NCBI RefSeq assembly: GCF_015679325.1
Contig: NZ_JADPVI010000002.1
Span: 238,798-302,797, forward strand
Direction of reading: 5' to 3'
Source of the DNA: Kaistella gelatinilytica
GTDB taxonomy: Bacteria; Bacteroidota; Bacteroidia; Flavobacteriales; Weeksellaceae
Length of the DNA: 64,000 bases
Notes under the pieces: model-generated
Seen by the model: only the letters and a program-made list of their open reading frames with translations
Databases searched by the model: none
Told to the model about the DNA's origin: nothing
Program-made: the position numbers and the translations under genes
In this document: in pieces, positions 43,818 through 55,100 of the stretch
How the letters are laid out: each line of letters starts with the position of its first letter
How positions within the stretch are numbered: the stretch's first letter is position 1

Positions 43818-45419
43818 TTATTTAATAACTTTTTTTGTCATTATTTTCCCACCAATGGTCACTTTCAAAATATAAACTCCATTTATTAAGGTGGTTACAT
43901 CTAATGTAGCCTGTTTACTGTTAGGCTGCAGTACTTTTAGTAATTTCCCCACGACGTCGAACACTTCAACTTCGTCGATTTTTTTACTTTCAGATTTTAA
44001 GATGAAATTGGAGCCATTCTTATAAACGATGAACTCGTCTTTATTTAAAGCTGTAGTCGACAGAATTGTTTCGGGCTGATAAATAATCACGAACCTTCCG
44101 GCACTTTCTCCTGCATTAGCAGAAAAGCGGTAATTTTGCTCACTCAAATTCGTAACGATACCTGTTTGTTTGTCTTTTAAATATATATTTTGACCATTCG
44201 CAAAAATGCCTTCTGCAGTGTCAATTCCGATAATATACTCGTCTCCTACAAAATGTTGGCATCCTAAAGGAATAATGTCAGTGATTTTCATATTGCTTCT
44301 TCCATCAATCGCAAGCTTTTCGTCTTCTACAATAGTGTAAAGCGCATCTGAGCCACCCAATGATCTGGAATCCTCCGGACCAAAAAGGTCATTTCCACCA
44401 GGATAATGAACGATAGCAATCGTCGACGTAATACCAGAAGGGGCGGTCATTTTCAACCAATACCGGTCGTCCTCCACCATTGAACCACTCTTTCCAAGAA
44501 AATCCACACCTGCGTTTTCATTGGTTCGGATCGTGTTGTCAAACCTAAAATCGTAAGTAGTTTTTAAAGATCTTGTCATAAAACCTTGACCTACTTTAAT
44601 AATGTTGGTTGGTTTCTTTGTTCCTGAAATACCACCTGAAGTCCCTGCAGCAGCAGTTCCTGTCCCACTATTTCCTGTAAGCACATTGTAAATTGCATAA
44701 GCTTGGCCCATATAACCACTTCCCTGCTGTACATAAATATCATTAACATTGTTATCCCATAAATAAAAAGTTGCACTAATGTTCCTTTGAGGGTCACCTC
44801 CATTAAGAGCATACAATTTTATTAAGTCAATATTTGATGCGTAGGGATTACCAACTAAATTATAACCATAGGTTGAAATATTAGTGTCTCGGTTCGCAAT
44901 TCCAATACTGATGTTCCCGCTTTGGGGAACACCTAAAAATTTTGCAGTTGTTTTCTTATCTACTAATACAGTAGTTGTTGGCGGTTCTTTTACTGCTGAT
45001 CCTCTTCCCGGAATATTGGCACCAGAGGAAGTTACAAAGGTATTTGTAGTTTGATTATGGTAGAGGACTTGCGTATTTGTAGAACCTGGAAAAATTGTTT
45101 TATAGCTTTCTCCGGAGGCAAATGCAACTGGTGATCCTAAATAATTATATTGTTTTCGTTCTTCACTTATTTTAAAGTCCCGTTCCGATTTAATATTACC
45201 AACATTGGTATTTATATTATTGATCTGGATCAGATTCGCATCTGATTGGACGATAAAATTGGTACCATCTCCTAGGTTGGTAATTTTATCCTTCACTGTA
45301 AGAGAAGCCGTAGTAAAAACTTTAATGGAGCCTGTTCCTTCAATTTTGAGAGTGCCGTCTTGTGCACAAACTATTACCGAAAAAAAAAGCGTCGAAATAT
45401 ATAGTATATGTTTTTTCAT
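43818..45419 (-). CDS. T9SS-secreted protein made of the array module alone
   Basis: In this 533-residue protein the signal peptide (1-20, ending VIVCAQ) leads almost directly into the module shared by all six array proteins ([73 protein letters not shown]). It ends in a T9SS tail, VEVFDVVGKLLKVLQPNS to KKVIK. It lacks the large variable N-terminal region of its paralogues, so it shows that the module can stand alone. The gene is 41 bp downstream of the 488-residue secreted-protein gene without a terminator between, so the two may be co-transcribed. Confidence 0.8.
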   Translation of the reverse strand: MKKHILYISTLFFSVIVCAQDGTLKIEGTGSIKVFTTASLTVKDKITNLGDGTNFIVQSDANLIQINNINTNVGNIKSERDFKISEERKQYNYLGSPVAFASGESYKTIFPGSTNTQVLYHNQTTNTFVTSSGANIPGRGSAVKEPPTTTVLVDKKTTAKFLGVPQSGNISIGIANRDTNISTYGYNLVGNPYASNIDLIKLYALNGGDPQRNISATFYLWDNNVNDIYVQQGSGYMGQAYAIYNVLTGNSGTGTAAAGTSGGISGTKKPTNIIKVGQGFMTRSLKTTYDFRFDNTIRTNENAGVDFLGKSGSMVEDDRYWLKMTAPSGITSTIAIVHYPGGNDLFGPEDSRSLGGSDALYTIVEDEKLAIDGRSNMKITDIIPLGCQHFVGDEYIIGIDTAEGIFANGQNIYLKDKQTGIVTNLSEQNYRFSANAGESAGRFVIIYQPETILSTTALNKDEFIVYKNGSNFILKSESKKIDEVEVFDVVGKLLKVLQPNSKQATLDVTTLINGVYILKVTIGGKIMTKKVIK

Positions 45420-45460
45420 TTTAATTTTTATGAAGTTTAAATAATTATAAGCTTCAGATT

Positions 45461-46927
45461 TTATCTCATAAATAAACTTAAAGATACAGTAAGCATATCG
45501 CTAGTGCCGCTATACCTTTGGACAAAAACTTCGACATAATCATCCGGAGATAATTCTAAAATTGTTTGCACAGGAACTGCAACCACATCAGTAGCATTGT
45601 TAGTAAAAATATAAGTTTTGGATTTTTGAACAGCCGCCCCATTTAAAGCGATATAGAAAACATAAATTGTATTTGATGCTGCAGTACCTCTGAATGAAGT
45701 TACAGCATTTACTGTAAAAAATCTTTTCTTACTTCCCAGATATTTTAAGCGATTGTCTGCACCTCCAATTGAAGCTCTAAAAAAATCATTTGGAACAGTT
45801 GCACCTGCGATTTTAACAGCAGTTGAAGTAAGAGTAGTCGTAACTCCTGTCCCGTAAGGGGAATCTAAATTAACACCGCCAACAGCCACAGCGTCTGTTT
45901 CTACAGGAATACCTGCACTACGAATATTCCACTTATTATTAAAATTATACCCATTGTAAGTACCTGTAGTGTAAGATTTAATATATCCTACAGCATTTGC
46001 ACCCGTAAAAACGACTGATTCTAATACGGCATCTCCAGTAATAGTTGGATTGGAAGACACATCAAATCCAACTGCTGTTCCGTTTACAGCACTAAAGCCT
46101 CCTTGTTTTTCAACTAAACCAAATGTCCCTGTTAATGTTTCAAATGTTCCTGTATTATTTCCAAACCAACCCAAATTACTCAGCAGAAGCTGGTTAATAT
46201 TACTATAAGTAATTCCTGTTGTATTGCCAGAAAATTGTACAATACTCAAAAATACTAAACCCATATTATTAACTGAACCAACGCTTGCAGAGTTTGCCAC
46301 GATGCAATCTCTGAAAATTAAATTCTCTGTGTTAGTATTAGGACCAGAAATATTAAAAACCTTTCCACCAACCGAACGAATAGTTAAACCTTTAATTGTT
46401 CCGCCAGTAGCTCCGTCAAAAACATTTCCACCCGAAATTAAGATATCATCTCCCGAATCTATACCTTGTAAATAGGCATTATTCAAATCTATAGATTTAT
46501 CAAAAGTTACTGTTCCATTAATTTCATACAGGGTATTAGTATTCAACTTATATTTGACATTTCCTCCAGCTACAAGTTCTGCCGCTAAAACCGTAGATAG
46601 GACATCTGTAGATTTAATTCTTTTGAAATTTGTTCTTCCATTAACATCACTGTTGATCCTTACCCAGGTTGAAGTTGTACCATCGTAGTAATAAAAAGAT
46701 TTTAAATTCGTATCAAAAACTAGCAACCCATTTGCCGGTGTTGTAATGCCAGTTCGCTCTACCGTCGTCATTCTCGGAGTCAATAATCCTTTTGCGCTGC
46801 TCCCGGACTGGATCTCAAAGGCAGCAGACGAATTCACTGCAGTATTTGCGGGAATGTTTACGCCCACTTGCGCATTATAAAAAGAACTGCAAAACAGCGC
46901 TAAAAAAAAGAGTTTAAATGAATTCAT
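45461..46927 (-). CDS. Secreted beta-helix protein of unknown function, no T9SS tail
   Basis: The 488-residue protein has a signal peptide of 20 residues (ending SFYNAQ). An N-terminal segment follows the common flavobacterial pattern AAFEIQSGSSAKGLLTPRMT with NGLLVFDTNLKSFYYYDG, a motif also seen in tail-fibre-like and cell-surface proteins. The middle is rich in short beta strands with G and N turns, as in parallel beta-helices. The end (DMLTVSLSLFMR) has no T9SS sorting domain and no shared array module. Export by Sec and a periplasmic or outer-surface location are likely. It probably forms a two-gene unit with 43818-45419. Confidence 0.7.
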   Translation of the reverse strand: MNSFKLFFLALFCSSFYNAQVGVNIPANTAVNSSAAFEIQSGSSAKGLLTPRMTTVERTGITTPANGLLVFDTNLKSFYYYDGTTSTWVRINSDVNGRTNFKRIKSTDVLSTVLAAELVAGGNVKYKLNTNTLYEINGTVTFDKSIDLNNAYLQGIDSGDDILISGGNVFDGATGGTIKGLTIRSVGGKVFNISGPNTNTENLIFRDCIVANSASVGSVNNMGLVFLSIVQFSGNTTGITYSNINQLLLSNLGWFGNNTGTFETLTGTFGLVEKQGGFSAVNGTAVGFDVSSNPTITGDAVLESVVFTGANAVGYIKSYTTGTYNGYNFNNKWNIRSAGIPVETDAVAVGGVNLDSPYGTGVTTTLTSTAVKIAGATVPNDFFRASIGGADNRLKYLGSKKRFFTVNAVTSFRGTAASNTIYVFYIALNGAAVQKSKTYIFTNNATDVVAVPVQTILELSPDDYVEVFVQRYSGTSDMLTVSLSLFMR

Positions 46928-47447
46928 AAGCGTAATTTTAGTAAGTATTGGATGGGCTAATCTGCATGAAATTTTGATTTCGCCACAAAATTGATTAATT
47001 ATTTTTAGGGAATTTATTTACATAATGCGATTATGTAATCTATTCTGCAAATCTAGGCAATTTAATTTTATGGCGTACATAACATGATAATAATTTAAAT
47101 AAAAATTAAAACCGCCATTAATAAAGCTTTTTAAAGCTATGCAAAGCGTACAATATCAAAGAATTAGCAATCTTTCGGTTAAATTTACCTGTAATCGTCA
47201 TAAAATTCGTAACAATCATAATGCTAAATGATTACGTTTTACATAGTTCTTATATGCTACGCGGAAAGGAAAATTATCTTTTCTTATTTTAAGACAAAAC
47301 TAGAGCTAATGTCATTAGCGAAATGCTCATTAATATTTTTATGTTCTTTTTATAAGGGCACCACTATTTTTAAAAATAATTTTCTGCTTCATAAATGAAT
47401 GGACCGATGGGAAATGTCGTCGACATGAAAAAGGTCCTTAAACTAGA
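46928..47447. other. Intergenic region, no gene seen
   Basis: About 520 bp of AT-rich spacer upstream of the 488-residue protein gene. A nested hairpin is visible at 47401-47437 (outer GGACC/GGTCC, inner ATGTC/GACAT). No ORF of useful length is seen on either strand and no consensus -7 box stands out. Confidence 0.5.
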
Positions 47448-47471
47448 AAAAATCCCCCGAAGAGGATTTTT
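47448..47471 (-). terminator. Hairpin terminator after the 47494-51516 gene
   Basis: AAAAATCC (47448-47455) pairs with GGATTTTT (47464-47471); the minus-strand side ends in a T-run. It lies 23 bp past the stop codon and is similar in sequence to the terminator at 52124-52149. Confidence 0.65.
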
Positions 47472-47493
47472 AAATCTGAAACGTCAAATGAAT

Positions 47494-50400
47494 TTACCGA
47501 ATAAATTTTCGGTTTACGATCTCACCATCTTTATTTTTAATTCTCAAAATATAAATGCCGTTGGGCACCATTGAAATGTCTATTTTTGTTAGTTCATTAT
47601 TAGGCATCATATCCATCATCAGTTTTCCAGACAGATCGTAAATATTTACATTTGAAATAATTTTTGGTGATCTGATGATCACATCAGTGCCATCACGATA
47701 AACAATAATTTGATTTTTCGTAGTGTCGTTGGTTGCTAAAAAAATTTCAGGTCTATAAATAATTTCAAATCGACCCGTACTTTCACCTGCGTTTGCCGCA
47801 AAAGTATAGTTGCCTTCGCTCAAATTCGTGATGATCCCAGTTTGCAGATCTTTCAAGTAGATATTTTGACCGTTTTCGAAGATTCCTTCTACCGCCTCAA
47901 TGCCAATGGTATAATTGCCATCCACAAAATGCTGGGAACCTAAAGGAATGGTATCGCTTGTATTAAAAGCACTTCTGCCGTTGATGGCGGTCTTTTCATT
48001 TTCAACGATACTGTAAATTCCATCAGAATTACCCATAGAGCGGGAATCTTCTGCGCCGAATAGATTATTTCCTCCCGTATAATAAACAACAGCGATCATT
48101 GAGGCGATACCTGAAGGCGCAGTCATCTTCAGCCAGTAGCGGTCATCCGGAGTAGCGGAATTTCCTTTTCCTAAAAAATCCACACTGGAAGTTTCGCTGG
48201 TTCGGATGCTGTTATTAAATTTAAAATTGTAGGTACTCAGTAAAGATCGTGTCATAAAACCCTGCCCCACCTTTACAATTTTTGTAGGGATTTTAGTACC
48301 TGTGGTCGCGCCTCCATTTAGGGAGCCGGCTGCTGTCCCTGTACCGTTGGACCCCGTGAGCACATTAAACAGCGCATACGACTGCCCATTATAACTATTC
48401 GACTGCTGCTGAAATAGGGCATTGGTATTATTGTCCCATAAATAAAAGGTGGGACTGATATTTAAAGACGTGATCTGTGCAGCATCTGTTTTTCCCCCAT
48501 TAATGTCATAGAGCTTTCGTAAATCGATGTTGGAAGAATATGGATTACCAACTAGATTATACCCTAAAGTTTTTGTATTAATATCGCTGTTCACAATACC
48601 GAATAAGATATACCCATTTTGCGGTACTCCTTTAAATTGAGCAGTGGTTTTTCCTCCGACTAAAACAGTGGTCACCGGTGGTTCTTTTACTGCCGAACCT
48701 CTTCCCGGAATATTGGCACCAGATGAAGTTGCAAAGGTATTATTTGCCTGATTATGGTAAAGTACCGTAGTCGTTGAAGCCGGAAAAATAGTTCGGTAAT
48801 TTTGTCCCGCCTCAAAAGCTACCGGTGAACCGACGTAATTATACTGTACCCGTGCGGCGCCGATTTTAAATTCCCTTTCTGAAATGATAGAACCGGAATT
48901 AACCGACAGGTCATTGACCTGAATAAGATTAGCCTCTGATTCAATTTTTAAAATACTTCCTGCATCTACTTTTACCTGATTCTGGATCTTAAAATAATCT
49001 CCGGAATTGATGGCAACTGTTGCGTTATTCGTCACTAATAATGAACATACATCCAGATTTCCGTTAAGGGTCGTCGTGTAAGGTGCTCGGATCTCTGCTG
49101 ATAAATTTGGAGCCGGCGCGATGGTCCAGAATCCAGTGTAAATGGTAGTTTGAGTAATAATAGTGATCGAATTGGAGGTTGCAGGTGAAGCCGCCAGACA
49201 CGGACTCGCATTAGAGGTAAGGATTACGTTTACCACATCATTAGGATTTAAAGTAGTACTCGTAAACTGAGAATTATTGGTCCCCACCGGACTACCGTTA
49301 ACATTCCATTGATAAGCTGGAGCTGTTCCGCCGTTAACCGGGGATGCGGTGAAAGTGAGCGGTGTTTTGGCTCCTGCACAAATGATATTCGTGGGCGAAA
49401 CCGTTATCGTTACAGAAGCGGGTATTATTTCATTAACAGTGATACTACCTTTCGCGTTCACCGAACCACAACCTCCTGTTAAAGGAATGCTGTAATCAAA
49501 TGATCCTGATTCCTGTGGAGCTCCGGTTAAAGTGATCGTATTCGAAGCCCAGGAAGCTGTTACTCCCAATGGTAAACCTGTTGGAGTACCAATTCCTGTA
49601 GCACCCGTCGTCGCGATCGTAATATTTGGACTTAGCGCTGTTCCTTTACAGATTATTGGATTATAAGAAGCCGCGGCGGCAGTATTATTTGCAGTAACGG
49701 TGATCCGTCCTTTGGCTTCGACCGCTCCACAACCGCCAGTCAGGGAAATGCTGTAATCAAATGTTCCGGAGACCGTTGGAGTTCCGCTGATGGTGATGGT
49801 GTTGGTTGCGAATGAGGCAGAAATACCTGCAGGCAATCCATTAGCTCCACTAATTCCATTACTTGTAATGCCGGTCGCGCCAGTGGTGGTATGCGTAATA
49901 TTCGTAATTGGCGTATTGATGCAAATGGTAGGAGTCGAAGAGGCAACACCGGCGGTATTAGTGGCGCTTACCTTCACTGCTAAAGTACTCACGGCATTGG
50001 GAGCGCAACCATTGGAAGCGGTAACCGAAATATTTCCGTTTTGTCCGGAAGTTCCTGTTGTAACGGAGATTGAATTAGTTCCCTGTCCGCTGGTAATATT
50101 CCAACCTGTAGGAACAGTCCAGGCAAAATTTAAAGCATTCGTGCCACCCGGAATGCTGTAAATTTGTCCGGTAAGTGCAGGACATTGCGCAGCATTTCCG
50201 GAAACAGGACTGACCGTAAGTGCGGTACTGGATGCTGTGATCACCGTAATGACATTGGTATCTAATTGACAGGCAGAGGCATTGGAAACCGTCGTTTTCA
50301 GTATTCTTTTAAAATAGCGAATATTGTTAGTGGTGGTTGCAGTTACCGGCGGAGGCGTGTAATCTTCAGCAGTTGCGCCGGCAATATCGGTAAAATTTAC

Positions 50401-51516
50401 ATTATCTGTTGAAATTTGCCATTGGTATGAAATGCCATTATTTCCTGTACATGTAAAAGAACTCGCATCCAGAAGACCCGGTGAAACTCCGGAACAGACG
50501 GTTCGTGTTAACGAACCAGCAATCGTATTAGACGCAGGATTAAAAGGTGTCAGGTTAAAGGACACTACATTTTGTCCACCATTTTCATAGTAGTCCAGAA
50601 TAATATCGCTATCTCCTTTTAAATAAATTAAATTATTACAATAGGTAGCAACAGCCTGCTCTTTCCATCCATTAAAAACCAGTACGTTATCCACATAAAC
50701 ACGGACTCCATCATCACCCGCTACACTTAGAAAATAACATCCTTTTTTTGTAGACCTCATCTTATAACGTACAGCAAAGGTCTGGGTAAGAATATTTACA
50801 CTGTTTACGCCGGCGGAAAGCACTGGAAAGCAGACTGCATCTCCCCCAAAAGTCTCCGTAAAACTTTCTGTAGGCACATTATAATATCCCACGTAATTGG
50901 CTGCATCGAAAGGTATTGTCGCCGCTGGAGCAGAAGGCGAAGCAGATCCACCTGGAGGAGTTCCACCGGTCCAGTTGTAGACGTGACCGATCCACTGATC
51001 CGTACCGAACGCATTTTGATCATCTTGCGTGTTTCCGAGGGACATTAACGAAATAGTTATGGAACCACCTGTTGTACCATCATTAACACAATTACCTCTT
51101 GACAATAACACTTTTATCTTTCCTGAAAAAGTGGCCTGCCATAAATTAATTGTTGCGCCAGTACCACCAGAATTAAAACCTGTGGCACCCAAATTTGAAT
51201 TATCTGCGGCATTAAGAAGCGTCAGATTTTCATTATCATTAACAAAAACATTCCCAACTGTAAAAGTATATCGAAACCCTTTTATTACATTGAGCACTAC
51301 ATATTGTCCGGCATTCATAGATGCACTTTTAATGGAATTAGTATCAACACAAAAAGTAAGGTCTGTGCCTGCTTGTGTTAATGGCGTTCCGGTGTAAGCA
51401 CATTGCGAAAAAGCTTTACCAGTAAAAAGAAGAAGTACCAGTAAGATTAATGCACGACCCGTCAACGACGAATAAATTTTGCTAGTCTTCATTTTGAAAA
51501 AGTAGTTTTTTTTCAT
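47494..51516 (-). CDS. T9SS-secreted PA14/Ig-like multidomain surface protein
   Basis: The 1340-residue protein has a signal peptide ending GKAFSQ (38; an internal ATG at 51492 would give a shorter, more typical peptide). A first beta domain is followed by a PA14-like domain at about 175-330 ([18 protein letters not shown]), which in other proteins binds sugars. Ig-like repeats follow, including two tandem copies of about 85 residues (TTGATGIT and TTGATGIG blocks, each ending SGxFDYSI-LTGGCG). The shared module begins at about 795 ([43 protein letters not shown]). The tail [12 protein letters not shown] to NRKFIR is closest to the 52169-59317 protein. It is likely a glycan-binding surface protein, by inference. 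Confidence 0.8.
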   Translation of the reverse strand: MKKNYFFKMKTSKIYSSLTGRALILLVLLLFTGKAFSQCAYTGTPLTQAGTDLTFCVDTNSIKSASMNAGQYVVLNVIKGFRYTFTVGNVFVNDNENLTLLNAADNSNLGATGFNSGGTGATINLWQATFSGKIKVLLSRGNCVNDGTTGGSITISLMSLGNTQDDQNAFGTDQWIGHVYNWTGGTPPGGSASPSAPAATIPFDAANYVGYYNVPTESFTETFGGDAVCFPVLSAGVNSVNILTQTFAVRYKMRSTKKGCYFLSVAGDDGVRVYVDNVLVFNGWKEQAVATYCNNLIYLKGDSDIILDYYENGGQNVVSFNLTPFNPASNTIAGSLTRTVCSGVSPGLLDASSFTCTGNNGISYQWQISTDNVNFTDIAGATAEDYTPPPVTATTTNNIRYFKRILKTTVSNASACQLDTNVITVITASSTALTVSPVSGNAAQCPALTGQIYSIPGGTNALNFAWTVPTGWNITSGQGTNSISVTTGTSGQNGNISVTASNGCAPNAVSTLAVKVSATNTAGVASSTPTICINTPITNITHTTTGATGITSNGISGANGLPAGISASFATNTITISGTPTVSGTFDYSISLTGGCGAVEAKGRITVTANNTAAAASYNPIICKGTALSPNITIATTGATGIGTPTGLPLGVTASWASNTITLTGAPQESGSFDYSIPLTGGCGSVNAKGSITVNEIIPASVTITVSPTNIICAGAKTPLTFTASPVNGGTAPAYQWNVNGSPVGTNNSQFTSTTLNPNDVVNVILTSNASPCLAASPATSNSITIITQTTIYTGFWTIAPAPNLSAEIRAPYTTTLNGNLDVCSLLVTNNATVAINSGDYFKIQNQVKVDAGSILKIESEANLIQVNDLSVNSGSIISEREFKIGAARVQYNYVGSPVAFEAGQNYRTIFPASTTTVLYHNQANNTFATSSGANIPGRGSAVKEPPVTTVLVGGKTTAQFKGVPQNGYILFGIVNSDINTKTLGYNLVGNPYSSNIDLRKLYDINGGKTDAAQITSLNISPTFYLWDNNTNALFQQQSNSYNGQSYALFNVLTGSNGTGTAAGSLNGGATTGTKIPTKIVKVGQGFMTRSLLSTYNFKFNNSIRTSETSSVDFLGKGNSATPDDRYWLKMTAPSGIASMIAVVYYTGGNNLFGAEDSRSMGNSDGIYSIVENEKTAINGRSAFNTSDTIPLGSQHFVDGNYTIGIEAVEGIFENGQNIYLKDLQTGIITNLSEGNYTFAANAGESTGRFEIIYRPEIFLATNDTTKNQIIVYRDGTDVIIRSPKIISNVNIYDLSGKLMMDMMPNNELTKIDISMVPNGIYILRIKNKDGEIVNRKFIR

Positions 51517-51573
51517 ATTTTATTTTTATTGATACACCGCGTATGCACCGGATGATTTATTTTTATCGGCCGT

Positions 51574-51581
51574 CAAAATTA
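51574..51581 (-). promoter_or_regulatory. Candidate -7 box for the 47494-51516 gene
   Basis: TAATTTTG on the minus strand fits TAnnTTTG and lies about 58 bp before the ATG. The identical 8-mer is used before the 25179-33887 gene. A matching -33 TTG is not evident at 17-23 bp. Confidence 0.4.
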
Positions 51582-52123
51582 ATTCCATTTGGGGGATAAA
51601 TCTTATAGAACTTTTCGATATGAGTTATGAGTGAAGCACAAAAAATGATTCATTTTATTGTATCATTTGGAGACCATTCGTAACCATTGATTTAAAGCGC
51701 TACTGGCAAATTCTTTCATAATAATATTGATTTCCTAAAAAATGATATTTAAACAAAACCTGCTTCCAGAGCATTTTTTACCTGATCTCTGGAGTAAATT
51801 AAATTGCACCTGAAGAATTTTTAATAAGTACTTCTGAATTTTGTTCACATCTGCAGGACTCAAAACTGAATGTTGAAATCCACTCCTTCAGAATAACATG
51901 CTAAAAAAATGTGTTTAACCTAATTGCTATTGATGAATCCAAAATTATTTACGAAAAAGAGAAATAATTAGATTGATGCCAATCAAAAAAATGATAAATT
52001 AAAGCGTAATACAGTAGTACCGACTGAAATATTTACCTCCTTCTAAGGGTGAGATTTTTTATAAAAACAGAGGGATCAGCAAATCAACCTTTAAAAAAAA
52101 TTTTCAATTTTAACGTTAAAAAG
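51582..52123. other. Intergenic region, no gene seen
   Basis: About 540 bp of AT-rich spacer between two secreted-protein genes. I see no credible ORF, RNA gene or repeat. A plus-strand ORF starting at 52049 runs into the antisense of the next gene and is not credible. Confidence 0.5.
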
Positions 52124-52149
52124 AAAAAATCCTCCGAAGAGGATTTTTT
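52124..52149 (-). terminator. Perfect hairpin terminator after the 52169-59317 gene
   Basis: AAAAAATCCTC (52124-52134) pairs perfectly with GAGGATTTTTT (52139-52149) around a CGAA tetraloop, with T-runs on both sides. It lies 20 bp past the stop codon on the minus strand. Confidence 0.85.
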
Positions 52150-52168
52150 AAATGGAAAGCACTACAAA

Positions 52169-55100
52169 CTAGCGGATAAATTTTCGGGTAAACAGGCCAC
52201 CGTCTGCAGTTTTAATTTTAAAGAGGTACACTCCCGAAGCCAGAGCCGTAATATCCTGGATCGCTTCTTTAGCGTTGGGTTTTAGAAAATGCAGTAATCT
52301 ACCTGTGGCATCAAACAGTTGAACTTCCAGAATTGTTTTCGGCGATTTGATAACCATTCGGTCGGAATCGCGGTAAACCAGAATCTCTTTCAAGGCAGAA
52401 GTTTCGGTGGCAAGAACCGTTTCTGGTTTATAAATAATTTCAAACCTGCCCGTACTTTCGCCTGCGTTTGCCGCAAAGGTGTAGCTTCCTGCACTCAGAT
52501 CTGTGATGATACCCGTTTGCAGATCTTTCAGGTAAATATGTTGCCCATTGTTGAAAACTCCTTCTTTTTCTGCGAGTTCGATCTTATAATTGCCCGTCAC
52601 AAAATGTTGACTTCCTAAGGGAATAATATCAGAATCAACAAAATTACTTCGGCCATTGATGGCTATTTTTTCTTCCTGAATTATGCTGTACAGCGCATCT
52701 GATCCCCCCAAAGACCTGCTGTCATCTTCAGTGAACGCATTATTACCTTCCGCAAAATAGACGATGGCAATATTGGAGGCGATATTCGACGGAGTGATCA
52801 TATTTAACCAGAAACGGTCAATTGGCTCCGAAGTGGTTCCTGCATTTTTCCCAAAAAATTTGGTTGCTCCATTGTCTGCAGTTCGGATGCTGTTATTAAA
52901 GGTAAGATTCGTAGCGTAAACTTTTGATTTCACCATAAAACCTTGCCCGGTTTTTACAAAATTGGTTGGTATTTTCAAACCTCCTGCTCCGGTATCACCC
53001 GTTGCCTTAATACCAGTAGATGCTGGTAAATTGATTATGGCGTAAGCTTGGCCTCCATAACCATTTCCTTGTTGCGTTGTTTGCGTATTTGCTTTATTAT
53101 CCCAGAAATAAACCGTCGATCCCATATCTCCTCCCGCACCGCCATTCAGACTATATAAAATATTCAAATCAATATTAGAAGGATAAGGGTTTCCGATTAA
53201 ATTATAACCCCGGTTCGTATCGGCGATATTGCTGTTTACAATGCCATACATGAACGAACCATTTGTCGGTTTTCCTACAAAAGCAGCATTCATGATGCCT
53301 GTTCCTGACCCAAAACCATTTGGCGCCGTACCTGCTAAAGGTTCTTTTAGGGCTAAACCTCTGCCTTTTATATAAGCGCCTGTAGAGTTATAGAATCTGT
53401 TATTGGCTTCACTGTGATAAAAAATAACAGGAACAGTAACTGCACTTCCACTTCCGTCTTTGTAAATTCCGGCTAGATTTTGATTTAATACGGGTGAGAT
53501 CAGATAATTGTATTGTTGTCTGGTACTGGAAAGGATTAAATCCCTTTTTGCCGTAAGATCATTTCCAGTGTAAGTTCCTGCATCATTTTTTTGAAGGAGA
53601 TTACCATCGCTTTCGATGAGAATTGAACCGCTGTTAGTAATATTATTTTGAACTTGAACAAAGTCGTTTGGTGCGATTCGTAGACTTTTCGCAGCAGCCA
53701 AATTTAGATCTCCTGTTGTGATAAAATTATTTGAAACGTTGGTATCAAAACTATTATTCAGAACAAAATTACCAAAAGTTTCTACATTGGTATGAATGTT
53801 TTGATTAATGATTTGCGGTGCATTTCCATTGAAACTTACCGTCCCTCCAGGTGTATAAGTTCCTGTGGTACTCCGATCCCAATCACCTGTAATATTTACA
53901 ATACTGCCAGTGCCTGTCATATCTAGTGTTCCTCCCGAAGCTATCGTTAAATTACCAAATATATCTAACCGGTCTCCTGTGCTCAAGATACTAACTTTTT
54001 TACCAGACGGTATGGTCAGATTTTTTGCTTTTGCAATATCTCCATACAAATCCGAATCTGCGGCAACGGCGCTAATAACAATATTATTAGGTGCCAAAGG
54101 ATCAATGGTTACATTAATATTTTCATTTGGAACTTTTAAAGCGTCCCAGTTAGAACAATCGAACCAGTTGACATTTTTTAACCCTTTCCATTTACCATTA
54201 AAAATAGTATTGTTTGCTACCGTAATCGGCGTACAAGTGGTGTTTCCAAAATAATCATAACCACCTGCATTATAGGCGGCAGTATTTGCATACGTGGTCC
54301 AGTTCGAAGGATTATCAATTAAAGAAATCCAATCTAACTGACCATTGGTTGTAATTGAAGTATAAGTTCCTAAATTAAATTTAACCAAACCATTTCCCGT
54401 CGGAGCAACTGTCGAAAAACATTTAGAATTAGGGTAAAGTGTTGACCATTTTGTACTCTCAGAAGCTCCACCTGGGGAAGTCTGCCAACCACTTTCAGTC
54501 CAGCCGTAGAGCACATTCCCAGTGTAGGTAGAGTGATGATTGGTATTGTTTATCCAATTACCTCCCTGCATAATCCAAATATCATCATCCGGATTCAAAT
54601 TAAAACCGCCAATAGAACCACCACTCAATGCGGTCTTACTCCAACTATTATCTAAAACACCACAGGTGTACACATCAAATTGTATTGGTAACGTGACATT
54701 TCCTGCAGCTTGATTTGTTCTGATTACCATTATAGATCCTTTTGGCAAAACAGAATTTTTTCTTGTGATGGTTAATACTCCTTCTGTTCCTCCCCACTGA
54801 TTAGCGAATTCTCTTTCGTAGCCATTATCTGTTAAAAATATTTTGGTTCCGGGGTTAATGTCTTTAAATGCCACAAAAGCGATTTCATCATTACCAGGCA
54901 CATCTATATTTACATTTACAGCCAATATTGCCAAATCACCTGCTTCTAACACGGTTGGCGTTACAATATCAAAAGCAGCACTTAATGAAGAAAATGCGCC
55001 GGAAGTTGCAGTCAATTGAAGTCCCGTTCCAATAGCAGAATGAATTAAGCCAGAGAAAGTTGCTTTTCCTCCTGATGCACTTACAGAAACTGGAGAACCC

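Noticed and set aside
45461-46927. Prophage tail fibre gene
   Set aside because: It has a Sec signal peptide and no phage genes around it; the N-terminal motif also occurs in ordinary flavobacterial secreted proteins.
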